From the NCBI GenBank assembly GCA_030068075.1, contig CM057841.1, positions 4,152,565 to 4,216,564 of the forward strand: a stretch of 64,000 bases of DNA, in the 5' to 3' direction. The notes beneath the pieces were generated by a model. That model worked only from the letters and a program-made list of their open reading frames with translations. It did not search any database and was not told the origin of the DNA. The DNA is from Paguma larvata (lineage: Eukaryota > Chordata > Mammalia > Carnivora > Viverridae). Below, piece after piece: positions 34,699 to 47,305 of the stretch. How positions within the stretch are numbered: position 1 is the first letter of the stretch; the number at the start of each line of letters is the position of its first letter. A program made the position numbers and the translations under genes.

Positions 34699-35162
34699 AT
34701 GAATGTCTTTGTATGAGGAAGGGAAGAGATATCTAGGAAAGGAGAGGGAAATACGGCTGATTCTAGGAGCAGAGAGAGAGAATTATCCTCTGAAGCTTTT
34801 CATAGTATGTTAGTAGAAATAACTCCATGCCTCTTTTCCATCCATGCAAGAGTCTCATCAAGCCAAGATCCACAATTTACTATGGTCCTACTTTAAAAAA
34901 AAAGAACAAATGAAAAGGATTATATTTTCATAGCCATATTCCAGGAATACTTACTGCCATTCCTTCAGGAGGGGACTAGATTTATTTTGTGGGGAAAAAA
35001 GAACAAAACCATGTCCATTCCTCCAGAAGTTGATGATTTATGCAATCATTTTAAGATGAACTTTTCCATATACCAGAAACACTGATACAACTCATTTTTG
35101 CCATTGAGACTTTCAAGATCTATTTGTTTAAGTGCTCCTAAATTTTATGTATTCAATTTTTA
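34699..35162. other. Unrecognised sequence
   Basis: Nothing identified. Confidence 0.4.
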
Positions 35163-35325
35163 ATTGTTTTTTTAATGTCTATTTTTGAGAGAGACACAGA
35201 ATCCGAAGCAGACTCCAGGCTCTGAGCTGTCAGCACAGCCAGGTGTGGGGCTCAAACTCACAAACCAAGAGATCATGACCTGAGCCAAAGTCAGATGCTT
35301 AACTGACTGAGCCACCCAAGCGCCT
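35163..35325 (-). mobile_element. tRNA-Lys-derived SINE
   Basis: Minus-strand copy with reduced purine tract. GTATTCA flanks both sides. Confidence 0.9.
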
Positions 35326-35684
35326 CTGTATTCAGTCAGTTTTGAAGTAGCTTCCAACTTGGGACTTGTAATACCCATCCTTCCACATAATATGGGGTTT
35401 TTGTTTTTGTTTTTTGTTTTTTTTGCCAGCAAGAGGGTATGTGATGGGAATTTACTTTTTTGATGGGCTCATTCATAAAGGTGCTGTAACAAATCGGTAT
35501 CCATTTGGAAAAATAAAATTAGATTTGTTACACAATACATAAGAATAGTGGATCAGTGATCTAAGTATAAGAAAAAGTAACTGTACATGTATAAGACAAT
35601 ATGAATAAATTCCTATTTAACTTCCTCATGGAAAAAGACTTGCTCAAGTAGGATTTAAAATCTCAATGTAACAAAGCCTAAAAC

Positions 35685-37150
35685 TGAAGAAAACCAGAAT
35701 ATGCCATCCCAAATTATACCAGGTTGACATAAGGTTAATTTGAACTAAAGACAATTAAGCATCAGATACAAGATTCTATCCTCCCCTATTTGCCTGAAAG
35801 CAGGAAATAAATGTTCAAATGTTCCTCCACCCTTCTCTATCAGGGAGGGAAAAGTTAACCAGAAACGGACGTTACACCCTCATATCTGCCTAGAGATGGT
35901 GCAAGAGTAATCTGCCTAACAAACTAGCCCTTATCTACCTTTGTATCCTATATATTTACCTTCCTACAGTGTGTTGCCCTGGGGTCACTAAAACCATTTT
36001 CTCTTGTCTTGTTATTCCTCTACAAATTTATTGTTCTTTTCTAATCCATTGGTCTACGTGTCTGTTTTTGTGTCAATACCATACTGTCTTGATGATTACC
36101 GCTTTGTAGTAGAGGTTAAAGTCTGGGATTGTGATGCCTCCCGCCTTCAGTATTATATTATTCTTCAGTATTACTTTGGCTATTCGGGTTTTTTTTGTGG
36201 TTCCATACAAATTTTAGGATTGTTTGCTCTAGCTTTGAGAAGAATGCTGGTGCAATTTTGATTAGGATTGCGTTGAATGTGTAGATTGCTTTGGGTAGTA
36301 TTGCCATTTTAACGATATTTATTCTTCCAATCCATGAGCCTGGGATGTTTTTCCACTTCCTTGTGTCTTCCTCAATTTCCTTCATATCTTTGGTTAGGTT
36401 AATTCCCAGATATTTTATGGTTTTCGGTGCAATTGTGAATGGGATTTCTCTTTCTGCTACTTCATTATTGGTGTATAGAAATGCCACCGATTTCTGTACC
36501 CTGATGTTCATAGCAGCACTTTAGACAATAGCCAAATCATGGAAAGAGACTAAGTGTCCATCAACTGATGAATGGATAAAGAAGATGTGGTATATATATA
36601 CAATGGAATACTACACAGCAATGAGAAAGAATGAAATCTGGCCATGTGTGGCAACATGGATGGAACTGGAGGGTATTATGCTGAGTGAAATAAGTCAGGC
36701 AGAGAAAGACAGATGCCATGTGTGTCTACACATAGGTGGGCTTTGTGAGACTTAACAGAAAACCAAGGGGGAGGGGAAGGAAAAAAGCCACAGAGAGGGA
36801 TGGAGACAAAACATAAGAGACTCTCAAAGACTAAGAACAAACTGAAGGGAGGGGGGGAGAGTGGGTGATGGGCACAGAGTAGGGCACTTGTTGGGATGAG
36901 CACTGGGTGTTGTATGGAAACCAATTTGACAGTAAATTATTTAAAAAAATTATTGTTGTTGGTTGAAGATTCTATGTAAGCCTGAGTTTCAAGTACTTTC
37001 TTTGAGTCATTCATTCCTGAGCTTCTCCCATGTATGATAGAGATACACATTTTATTACATCTGTTATTTTTTTCTTGTTAATCTGTCATTTTATTACAGA
37101 ACTCCAACCAAGAACTCAAGATGAATAGAGGAAAAACTTATCCTTTTCCA
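35685..37150 (+). mobile_element. Proposed 5' LTR, interrupted by a twin-primed L1
   Basis: Starts TGAAGAAAACCAGAATATGC and ends near TCCTTTTCCA. The part after the L1 matches the end of the LTR at 58254-58991 (GAGCTTCTCCCATGTATGAT versus GAGTTTCTCCCATGTATAAG, then a shared AGAGGAAAAA). Without the L1 and its duplicated target it is about 546 bp, versus about 543 bp for the other LTR. No primer-binding site was recognised after it. Confidence 0.75.
36037..36943 (+). mobile_element. 5'-inverted (twin-primed) L1
   Basis: 36037-36505 is ORF2 RT/C-terminal sequence on the minus strand. From 36506 the ORF2 end and 3' UTR read on the plus strand to an A-rich end. AAATTTATTGTT / AAATTATTGTTG flank it. 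This is the standard twin-priming product, inserted in the LTR. Confidence 0.9.
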
Positions 37151-37639
37151 AGATCTCTACTTGTAGTGTAAAGAAGAAGAAGGTAAAAATTTGCCTCTTT
37201 CTTCCTAATTCAGATTGACAGGGGGAAAAAAAGCATTTGGACTGTGGTTTGTGTAAATTTGGTTTTGGATCCCCCTTAGGTATGGTCCTTTCCCATCCTG
37301 GCACAGCTATCACTTTTCTGTTTGTCTCATTTGGTGAGTTGGTGCTTGACTTGACTTTCAGTCTCCTGTGGCATGCAGATTGGTAGACCTGCATCTGCAG
37401 GTGGCTAGTCATCAGGTTGGTAGCCTGAGGAATATGTCTAAACAAAAAAGTAGTTGTGCCATATTTGCAGCTAACATCCTACAATAATGGACAATTCCTA
37501 AGGGCAGCTTTTTTAGGGGGGGCATTTTTGGGGATAGTTCTAGATCTTGGAGAGCCCTATTTTTTGGTGCCTCTTGGACCCATGGTTAAGCCATACAAGG
37601 CTAATTGGTTTTCAGTAACTTGGAATAGGAATACATTTG
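37151..37639 (+). other. Possible proviral leader
   Basis: Not recognised by itself. Assigned to the provirus only because it follows the proposed 5' LTR and precedes an L1 block. No open frame or primer-binding site stands out. Confidence 0.35.
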
Positions 37640-38691
37640 ATTTTTCTAAAGAAAGAAAGGAAAAATTGAGAAATCTAATAACCCAGAAATACAAAGCATT
37701 ATTTGAGAACAGTTATACACAACAAATTGGATAGCCTAGAAAAACTGGATAAATTCTTAGAAGCTTACAATCTACCAGGTCTAAATTATGAAGAAAAAGA
37801 AAATACAAACAGTCCAGTAACGATTAAGGAGATTAAGATAAGACACCTTCATGGAGGAATTCTACCAGACAAAAATACTTCTAAACTCCTTTTTACGAGG
37901 CATGCATTACTCTCATACCAAAGCCAGATAAACATATTACAAGAAAAGAAAATTACAGGACAATATTCTGATAAACCTAGACACAAAAATCTTCAACAAA
38001 AAATACAAGCAAACCAAATTCAGCAGCATATTAAAAGGATCATATAATCAAGTGGGATTCATACCTGGGATTCAAGGATGGTTCAATATTGTATGCAAAT
38101 CAAAAATGATATACCACATTGATAGAATGAAATATAAAATCATAATTTCAATAGATAGAGAAAAAACATTTGACAAAACATCCTTTCATGATAAAAAAAA
38201 TAGATTGGATATAGAAGAAATGTGCCCCATCATACTAAAGGCCATATATGAAAGGCCCACAGCTATCATACTTAATGATGAATAGCTGAAAGCTTTTTCT
38301 CTAAGACCAGGAAAAAATAAGGATTCCCACCTGCACCACTTTTATTCAACATAGTACTGGAAGTCCTAGGCAGAAGAATTAGTTAGGCAAGAATATCGTT
38401 GTCTGATTGCAGATGATATGATCTTACATATAGAAATTCCTGCAGTCTACCAAAACAAAACAAAAAATTGTTAGAACTAATCAATGAATTCAGTAATGTT
38501 GCAGGATACCAAAGTCAACCTACAGAACATGGTTGTGTTTCTATACACTAACAACAAAATGTCTGAAGAAGAAAACCCCATTTACAACAGGAAAAATATT
38601 AAAATATTTAGGTGTAAACTTAACCAAGGAGGTGAAAGATCTGTATACCAAAAACTACAAGTCTTTAATGAAAGTAACTAAAGACACAATG

Positions 38692-39108
38692 GACTACTAC
38701 GTGGCAATGAGAAAAAATGAAATCTGGCCATGTGTAGCAACATGGATGGAACTGGAGGGTATTATGTTAAGTGAAATAAGTCAGTCAGAAAAAGACAGAT
38801 ACCATATGTTTCCATGAATAGGTGGACTTTGTGAAACTAAGCAAAAACCAGGGGGAGGGGAAGAGGGGAAAGGAAAAAAAGACACAGAGAGGGAGGGAGA
38901 TAAAACATAAGAGACTCTCAAAGACTAAGAAAAAACTGAGGGTAAGGGGGATGAGGGAGGGGGGAGAGGGGGTGATGGGCATTGAAAAGGGCACATGTTG
39001 GGATGAACACTGGGTGTTATATGTAAACCAATTTGAAAATAAACTATTATAACAAAAAAAAATAAAAAAATAAAAAAATAAAAAGCTGAACAGTGAAAAA
39101 AAAAAATA
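38692..39108 (+). mobile_element. Young L1 3' end inside old L1
   Basis: TAAAGACACAA is repeated at both ends (left about 38680-38690, right from about 39108). A 12-bp non-A block, GCTGAACAGTG-like, separates two A-rich tails at 39083-39094. Confidence 0.92.
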
Positions 39109-40624
39109 AAGACACAAATAAATGAAAAGACCTCTTGTGTTCATGGATCAGAAGAACATAGTTAAAATATCCATACTTCTCAAAGCCATCAAAATTATAA
39201 TATTATATTTTATAGAAATAAAAAAAATCCTAAAATTTGTATGGAGTCACAAAAGACCCTGAATGGGCAAAGCTATTTGAATAACAAAGCCAGAGGCATC
39301 GCACTTCCTGATTTCAAATTATACTACAAAGTTATAGTTAACAAAACAGTATGGTACTGTCATAAAAAGAGACACATACATCAATGGCACAAAATAGAAA
39401 GTCCAGAAATAAGCATATATAGTCAACTAATTTTCAACAAGAGAGCCAAGAATCTCAATGGGGAAAAGATAGTCTCTTCAATATAGAATTGGATAACCAC
39501 AGAGGAATGAAATTGGACACTTATGTTAAACCACTCACAAGAATTAACTCAAAATGGATTAAAGACTTAAAAGACCTGAAACTATGAAACTGCTAGAAGG
39601 AAACATAGGGAAACATCTCCTTGATATTGGTCTTCACAGAGATTTTTTTGCACAAGCAGCGAAAGCAAAAATAAGTAGGACTTCATCAAACTGACCCCAA
39701 CAGACACAACCAACAAAATGAAAAGACAACCTACATAATGGAAGAAAACATTCATAAATCACATATCCAATCAGGGGTTAATATCTAAAATATATAAAGA
39801 ACTCATACAACTGAACAACCAACCTGATGTAAAACTGGGCAGAGGAACTGAATAGCGGAACTGAAAAACAGTGCTCAACAATTCTAATCCACCAGGGAAA
39901 TGCAAATCAAAACCACAAGATCTTACTTCACACTTGCTAGAATGGTTACCATCAAAAAGACAAGAGATAACTAGTGTTAGCATTATGCAAAATTGGTGGG
40001 AATGCAAATGGATAGAACCACTATAGAAATTTGTATAGACCCGCCTTAAAAAAAAAAAAAAGCTCACCAAATAACCCAGCGATCCTACTTCTGGGTATAT
40101 AGCCGATGAAAAGAAAAACAGGTTCTTGAAGAGTTATCTGCGTCCCCATGTTCATTGCAGCATTATTCACAATAGTCAATAGATGGAAACAACCTAAGTG
40201 TCAACAATGAGTGAATAAGAATGCACTGTGTGTGGTCTTTACTTGTACATGTATATATATAAATATGCACTATGTACGTAAAATATTCAGCCACGTGAAA
40301 GAAGTAAATCCTGCTATTTGCATCAAATTGGATGAAATCTGAGAGTATATGCTAAGTGAAATAAATTAGAGAAAAGCAAATACTGTAGGATATCATTTAT
40401 ATGGGGAATATAAAAAATCTAAACTCAGAGACACAGAGTAAAGTGGTAGTTAGCAGGGGCTGTGGGATGGGGGAAATGCAGAGATCTTGGTCAAAGGGTA
40501 CAAACTTTCAGTTATAAGATTAATGAGTTCTGGGGATCTAATATACACCACGGTGACTAAGGCTACTGAAAGTCTCTAGGAGAATAGGTTATAAATGTTC
40601 TTACCATAAAAAAAAGAAACAGCT

Positions 40625-40840
40625 GGGGTGCCTAGATGGCTCAATCAGTTAAAAAGCTGACTCTTGATTTTGGCTCAGATCATGTCTCATGGTCTTGAGA
40701 TGGAGCCCTGCATCAGGCTCTGCCCCAGGCATGGAGCCTGCTTAATATTCTCTCCCTCTGTCCCTCCCTGGCTCATGCTCTCTCTTTCTCTCAAAAAACA
40801 AAACAAACAAAACAACAAACAAAAAAACAAAAAAAAACAG
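40625..40840 (+). mobile_element. SINE with an (AAAC)-type tail
   Basis: Short-bodied copy in the old L1 3' UTR. Its tail is AAAACAAAACAAAC-type for about 45 bp. Confidence 0.9.
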
Positions 40841-40970
40841 CAATTATGTGAGGGGATGGAGATATTAGTCCTTGCTATGGTGGTAATCATTTTGCGATAT
40901 ATCAAGTCACCATGGTATATATACCTTAAATTTACAGCATTGTGTTCATATCTCAATAAAACTGGAAAAA

Positions 40971-41760
40971 TATTCATATACCCAAAGCAATCTACAGGTC
41001 CAGTGCAACCCATATCAAATTCCAATGACATTGTTAGAAAAACAATCCTAAAATTCATATAGAACTACCAAAGATTCCTAATAGACAAAGCAATCTTAAG
41101 AATGAAACTGAAGCGATCATACTTTCTGATTACAAATTACATTGCAAAACTACAGTAATAAAAACAGTGTGGCTGGTATAAAAGCAGATCCATAGACCAA
41201 AGGAACAGATGAAGAACCCTGAAGTCAACCCATGCATATGTCAGCTAAGGTGTCACATGGGCACCAAGAACACACAAAAGAGGAAATATAGTATCTTAAA
41301 TAAATGGTGTTGGGAAAACGAAATATCCACATGCTAAGGAATGAAATTGTACACTTATCTACACCAATCACAAAAATTGACTTGGATTAAAGATTTAAAT
41401 TTAGGTGAAAAGCTTTTTGGCAGTGGTCTTGGCAATTTTAGTATAAGTGCTGCTGAAGTGAGCACAGGCAGTGGTGTTGGCAATGATTTTTGGATGTGAC
41501 AATAAAAACACAGGCATAAAAAGTAAAAATAAACAAAACGAAAAGGTAACCTATAGGAGAAAATATTTACAAACCATATATCTCATAATGGGTAAATACT
41601 GAAAGTATCTAAGGCACTCCTACAATTCAGTAGTAAAGAAAGGAAGGAAGGAAGGAAAGAAAAGGAAGAAAAAGGAAGAAAAGGAAGAAAAGAAAGAAAG
41701 AGAAAGAAAGGAAAGAAAAGAAAGAAAAAGAAAAAAAGGGCAAAGAATCTGATGAGGTCA
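40971..41760 (+). mobile_element. Old L1, ORF2 C-terminal half
   Basis: A second old plus-strand copy starting within the RT/C-terminal region. Its right end merges into a GGAA tract. Confidence 0.78.
41636..41743. repeat. (GGAA)n / (GAAA)n microsatellite
   Basis: About 108 bp of interrupted GGAA, GAAA and GGAAGAAA units. Confidence 0.95.
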
Positions 41761-41764
41761 TTTT

Positions 41765-41943
41765 TATTTTTTTAAATGTTTATCTGAGAGTGAGTGTTGT
41801 GAGTATGGGAGAGGGGCAGAGAGAGCGAGAGAGAGAATCCCAATACTGTCAGCACAGAGCCCAGTCCCATGAACGTGTGAGATCATGACCTGAGCTGAAA
41901 TCAAGAGTTGGATGCTTAACTGACTGAGCCACCCAGGTGCCCC
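41765..41943 (-). mobile_element. tRNA-Lys-derived SINE, body shortened
   Basis: Minus-strand copy whose middle, between the purine tract and the B box, is shorter than in relatives. Confidence 0.9.
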
Positions 41944-41972
41944 AGATAATTTTTTTAAAACGTAAATATACA

Positions 41973-42180
41973 GGGGCGCCTGGGTGGCTCAGTTGGTTGG
42001 GCGTCCGACTTCAGCTCAGGTCGTGATCTCGCAGTCTGTGGGTTCGAGCCCCACGTCGGGCTCTGTGCTGACGGCTCGGAGCCTGGAGCCTGCTTCGAAT
42101 TCCGTGTCTCCCTCTCTCTGCCCCTCCCCTGCTCATGCTCTGTCTCTCTCTGTCTCAAAAATAAATAAATATTAAAAAAA
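41973..42180 (+). mobile_element. Young, near-consensus SINE
   Basis: Exact GTAAATATACA duplication at 41962-41972 and 42181-42191. Both Pol III promoter boxes fit the consensus: A box TGGCTCAGTTGG at 41985-41996, B box GGTTCGAGCCC at 42041-42051. The best reference copy in the window. Confidence 0.97.
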
Positions 42181-42191
42181 GTAAATATACA

Positions 42192-42840
42192 AATGGCCAA
42201 GAAGTATATGAGAAGTATTTAACATCATAAATCATTGTATATGTAAACCACAGCTTCTTTATCCATTCATCAGTTGATGGACATTTGGGATTTGGCTATT
42301 GTTTAGAGTGCTGCTATAAACATTGGGGTGCCTGTGGCCCCTTTGAATCAGCATTTTTGTATCCTTTGGATACACATGCAATGCAATCCCAATAAAATTG
42401 CACCAGCATTCTTCTCAAAGCTAGAACAATCAATCCTAAAATTTGCATGGAACCACAAAAGACCCCAAATAGCCAAAGTTATGTTGAGAAAGAAAACCAA
42501 AGCAGGAGGCATCACAATCTCAGACTTTAGCCCCTATTACAAAGCTGTAATCATCAAGATAGTATGGTATTGGCACAAGAGCAGACACAGAGACCAATGG
42601 AATAGAGAACCCAAATTGGATCCACAAATGTATAACCAACTAATCTTTGACAAAGCAGGGAAGAGTATCCAATGGAAAAAAGACAGTCTCTTTAGCAAAT
42701 GGTGCTGGGAAAACTGGACAGCAATATGCAGAAGAATGAAACTGGACCACTTTCTTACACCATTCACAAAAATAAACTCAAAATGGATGAAAGACCTAAA
42801 TGTGAGCGAGGAAACCATCAAACCCCTAGAGAAGAAAATA
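42192..42840 (-). mobile_element. L1 mosaic with inverted segments
   Basis: 42192-42245 is a scrap of old plus-strand L1. 42246-42375 is ORF2 C-terminal sequence on the minus strand. 42376-42840 is upstream ORF2 sequence on the plus strand, with the frame largely open. The minus-then-plus order fits a twin-primed insertion on the minus strand whose 3' UTR is missing. Confidence 0.75.
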
Positions 42841-43479
42841 AAGTCTTGCCTTTTACTGAGAACTAGTGCTTTGGATGGAATGGTAATGGGACCTAGAAAC
42901 TTGGCGCCTGCTCTTTGTTCTTATTCTTCTATAAAGCTGTTTTTCTTGGGCATAGGACAGCCAACTAAGTCACTAAGATGGCTGCCAATCTTAAGACTCT
43001 CCTGTAAGATTTCCCCCCCATTGGTCTAATGTGATCTCCTCCACATCTCAGGTCTAGCCACTTCTGGCTGTGAGACCTCTGTTCAGAGCCAGCCAAGGCC
43101 AGCACTGGATTGAGTTAAAACCCAACCAGGGATGGTTTCCTAGGGAAGTCAGCTATAAAAGACTACATGTATTGGAATGTCACTTAGGCCATGCTGGATT
43201 TCCATCTTTACTATTCTTCACCAAGATCCTCTACAGACTACTTAAGTTGTAACATTAGGTATCTCTCCGTGCAAACTCTTGGCATCTCCATGTCTTAAAA
43301 CAGCAGGCTGTCTTGATGCATCTACCAGCACCTACAATGGGGAAGTGAAGAGACATTGATATCCCTACAGTAAACAAACCAGTGCTAATAATGGCTTTTT
43401 GAGGGATGCCCTTGACATTATCCTGAGTGGGATGCCACCCAGGAGGTGGGGGGATTATGGTAATGGACTTGCCCACTTT

Positions 43480-45210
43480 TATAGAAACGTGGGATTTTAC
43501 TCTTCGGTCCCCAAAGATTCCCTCTTGGGGTATCTCTTAAGCCATTGGAACCAATTTGGGTTGCAAGGTTTAAAGAAGACTTATTTTCTGTAATAATGCA
43601 TGGCCTCAGTATTCCCTAGGAGATGAAGAAAAATGGCTCATTAATGGGACACTAAGCACCAATACTACATACCAATTAGATTTCTTCTAAGGGTTAGGGC
43701 TTCTTGCAGAATATATCTAGCTACAAACCAGGTTAATAACCCCCCCCCCCAACATATCGGATGATTGTTTAAAGAGGCCCCTTTCTCTTAACAAACCTGG
43801 ACTACCAGAGGAACCACTGGACAGTTCCAACAAAGGGGACACTGATTGTGTTACTGTCCCTCCTCCTTGCAAGCTCCAAGACCCCTCTCTGCTCTTGTCT
43901 TGCTGGACATACCAGAAGCAGGACTCCCTATCTTCTGAGAGTTCTACCTAAATCTGGATTCTATCCTCTTAAAGAGGTTGCTAGTAGAGAAATGGGCACT
44001 ATTAGAATCTATGTAGGGATGAACACTGGGTGTTATATGTAAACCAATTTGAAAATAAACTATTATAAAATTAAAAAAAATAAAATATTAGTTCATTTAA
44101 ATCTCCTACCTTCTTACTTTTTAAAATTTTATTTCTGCATATGTGATACTCTTTCATGCATTGTTATTCATTTGGCTTTATGTAATTATAAAACAAAATA
44201 TTTGTATATAATATTAAAGAGATATTTTATATTTACTTTCATAAAAAAAAAAAGAATCCACGTAGGGTTGTCCATGGCAGTCTTGGCTCAGATAAAACAA
44301 TTAGGACACTTCCAAAAACCTTTCTCAATTTATTGAGGGTTTTCAAGAATTATCCATTATGTTAGATCTATCTTGCCTGATCAAATCAATTATATAAATC
44401 TGTTGTTGTATCCCTGAGGAAAAGAACCATATCTGGGCAGGGACTCAAGAATTTTCTAATGAACTATCAGCCCAAAGATAGAGATCGCTATGCTGCAGGG
44501 GTCATTGCTGTCTCAAATACCAAACCACATTAGAATTATCTGGAAGATAGGGAAGGTAAAGACAAGGCCATATGATCATTTGTTTTATAGAAGGAATGAA
44601 AAAAACTCTCTAAACCTGTCAACTTCGATAAAATTCAGAAAGTTACTCTAGAAGCTGATTAGAATCCAGCTCTATTTCAGGGTCATTTGATAGAAGCCAC
44701 CTGTAAATATACAAATCTGAACCCAACCTCACCTGAGTGAAGAACTATATTAAACATACATTTTATAAGTCAATTGGCACCTGAGATCTGTCAAAAATTG
44801 ACTAAGATGGCTTTAGGTCCTCAAACCCCCACCCGGCAACTACCAGAGATAGCTACTGGAGTTTTTAATAATAGAGATACGGCTTTAAGACAGGAGAAGG
44901 ATTGGAAACCTAAATTTCAGGGTAAAATACAGGCTCATATATTGGCTGTTGCTATTGCGGATTTCCCACAACGCCAGACTAACCAGGGGCCAAAGAAAAA
45001 GCCTTCATCGAATAAGGACCAGGTCAGAAAAACCTCATGCTATAGGTGTGGTCAGATCGGACATTGGAGCGAGGAATGTGCAAACAAAGACTCTCCACCA
45101 GGGCCACATCATGTCTGTAAGGACAAAGGACATTGGAAGAAAGACTGTCCCTACTCCAGAGAGAGAGAGAGAGAGAGGAGGAAGACAGGAACTCAATTCC
45201 CCACCTGAAA
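43480..45210 (+). pseudogene. Class I ERV gag remnant
   Basis: Gag builds the viral core. A matrix-like segment LLGYLLSHWNQFGLQGLKK starts near 43510, then a decayed stretch (about 43600-43690) and a capsid-like zone with several stops (44270-44770). A more open nucleocapsid end follows at 44774-45208. Two zinc knuckles are visible: CYRCGQIGHWSEEC is a complete C-x2-C-x4-H-x4-C. In the second, before KDKGHWKKDC, the first cysteine is histidine. An L1 with a 3' transduction interrupts it at 44020-44252. Not translatable as a whole. Confidence 0.82.
44020..44252 (+). mobile_element. 5'-truncated L1 carrying a 3' transduction
   Basis: Only about 65 bp of L1 3' end (to the first A-rich tail near 44085) are followed by about 150 bp of non-L1 sequence, then a second A-tail. 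AGAATCTATGTAGGG / AGAATCCACGTAGGG flank the whole unit (44005-44019 and 44253-44267). ATTAAA lies about 30 bp before the second tail. Confidence 0.88.
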
Positions 45211-45242
45211 GCAGCCCCTGAGGCTGGTTGGGCTGCCTTTGA

Positions 45243-45600
45243 CAGCAAGATGACTGAGCCCCTGATCACTTCGGCTGTGGAAGGTAAGTTTATTAATTTC
45301 CTTACTGATACAAGAGACACCTACTCTCTTCTTATTCAGCACTCTGGTCCTACCAGTCTTTTTAACCATAAAATTGTTGGTATAGAGAAGCAAACTGAAG
45401 AATGTTTTAAGGCAATGGTTTTAACTTGCAAATACAAAAGTCAGCTAGTAAACTCATGTTTTTCTAGTCCTTCTGTCTTGTGTCACTCCACTACTGGGAT
45501 GAGACTTCATATAAACCGGGGAGAAGGTTTGCTTTTACTAAAGAGGAAGATGGCTTGTTTTGTTTAACATCTAGAGAATTAAAACCTTACCCTGATAACC
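45243..45600 (+). pseudogene. ERV protease remnant
   Basis: The aspartic protease cleaves Gag-Pol. FINFLTDTRDTYSLL stands where retroviral proteases have the D-T-G active site, so the catalytic DTG is lost here. QHSGP follows as in class I proteases. Confidence 0.75.
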
Positions 45601-47217
45601 CTTCTAACACCTCGAAGGAAGTAAATCCACAGGCCTAGGATGGTGATGTTCCAGGATGGGCTCCTTCAAGCCCAATCAGTTAAAATGACCTTAAAAGACC
45701 CAACCACCATACTTCATAAAAAACAATATCCCTTAAAACCTGAGGCAAGAGTTGGACTACAACCCCTCATTGATAAGTTTCTCAAACATGGTATGTTAAG
45801 GCTTTGTGAGTCTCCTTACAACTTTCCAATTTTACCAGTAAAGAAGGAAAATGGAGAATATTGAATGGTACAAGACTTAAGAGCAATAAATAAAATAGTT
45901 GTACCTATCTATTACCTTGTGCCAAATACATATACTATTCTTACCCAGGTCCTTGGTGATGCCAGTTGATTTAAGGATGCTTTCTTTTCTGTCCCTCTAA
46001 GTGAAGAACAGCCACTCTTTGCTTTTGAATGGGCCTCAGCTTCAAATCCACAGACTGCTCAATTAACTTGGATAGTCTTGCTGCAGGGGTTAGAGACAAT
46101 CCTCACCCAGTCAGGACTGCACTTAGCAAAGGCCTACATGATATATCCTTGCCTATAGGATGATATTTTAATCTCTTGTTCCACAAAAGAAACATGGAGA
46201 GTAATTCTGTAATTTTAATTTTTTGGCAGGCAGGGGTATCCTGTCTTTCCCAATAAGGCACAAAAAGTCCAGTATCCTGGGGTATTAACTAACACCAGGA
46301 CTGCACCCTGTATACTGACAGAAAAAAAGCTGTATTAGATCTGGACCCCCAACTAGGAAACACAACCCCTACTTTCCTAGGTATGGTGGGGTTTTGCCAC
46401 CTATGGATTCCTGGATTTGGGCTCTTAGCCAAACCATTGTGTGACTCAGTTAAAGGCCCTAATTAAAAACCTTTACTCTGGACTAAAGCCCAGCAGAAGG
46501 CCTTTCAAACATTTAAAGCTCTGCTTACATCAACCCTAGCTTTGGCTTTATCAAATTTAGAAAGACCTTTCAGTTTATATGTAGCAGAAAAACAGGGATA
46601 TGCTTTTCTTACACAGAAATTAGAAAATGAAACGAGATGGTAGGTTAGTTTTCAAAGTCACTTGATAATGTAGCACAAGGGTGGCCGGCCTGTCTCTGAG
46701 CAGTGGCAAAAACAGCCCTCCGGGTAGAAGAAGCTTCAAAACTTCATAGGGATAGGCCTTAACAGTGATGACTCCAAATCAGGCCCAAAGTGTCCTTAAG
46801 ACCAAAGGCCACTAATGGATGACAAGAGGCTGGCTTACTAAATACCATGCTGTGCCTTTAGACATACCCGAAATAATACTTACAACCGGTCAGAATTTAA
46901 ACCCAGCTGCCCTTATGCCTGGGCCTGACCATCATTTCTATCCTTGAACATGACTGCTCAGAGGTTATCAATCTTGTTTATTCTAGCAGACCAGATTAAA
47001 ATATTCCTCTATTGAAAATGCATGACAATTGGTTTACAGATGGCAGAAGTTTCTTGGATAAGGGAGAAAGAAAAGCTGGATATGCTATAGTTAGCTTAAC
47101 CAGACAATTGAGGCAAAAACTCTTCCAACGAATACTTCTGCTCAAAAAGCTGAATTAATAGCACTCACCTGTGCTCTTCCATTGGCAAAAGGCCTAATAA
47201 TATCTGGATGTTGTATC
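45601..47217 (+). pseudogene. ERV pol remnant: reverse transcriptase and RNase H
   Basis: RT is recognisable from the start of the fingers (KQYPLKPEARVGLQPLIDKF, PYNFPILPVKKENGEY, VQDLRAINKIVVPI) through the palm. There the catalytic YxDD is reduced to a stop followed by DDIL near 46156-46170. RNase H begins near 47026 (WFTDGRSFLDKGERKAGYA) with its first aspartate present. Stops occur throughout. Similarity ends at 47217, where an L1 block begins, and no integrase was found after it. Confidence 0.82.
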
Positions 47218-47305
47218 GAAGTGATGAATCACTGAATTCTACTTCTGAAACCAATATTGCACTATATAGTAACGAATTAATATTGTATTAATGAACTGAA
47301 ATTTA
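47218..47305 (+). mobile_element. Old L1 3' terminus
   Basis: Carries the older carnivoran L1 ending (GTGATGAATCACTGAATTCT), also seen at about 62494. Its tail was the target for the next insertion. Confidence 0.7.

Larger units (their letters stand above)
37640..40970 (+). mobile_element. Old L1 (L1MA-like), RT to 3' end
   Basis: Plus-strand RT region (from about 37640), ORF2 C-terminus and 3' UTR ending near CAATAAAACTGGAAAAAT. Interrupted by a young L1 (38692-39108) and a SINE (40625-40840), with L1 sequence matching up on both sides. Many stops and frameshifts. Confidence 0.85.

Noticed and set aside
41973..42060. tRNA gene candidate
   Set aside because: A and B boxes belong to a SINE with target duplication; the acceptor stem and anticodon arm of a real tRNA are not maintained.
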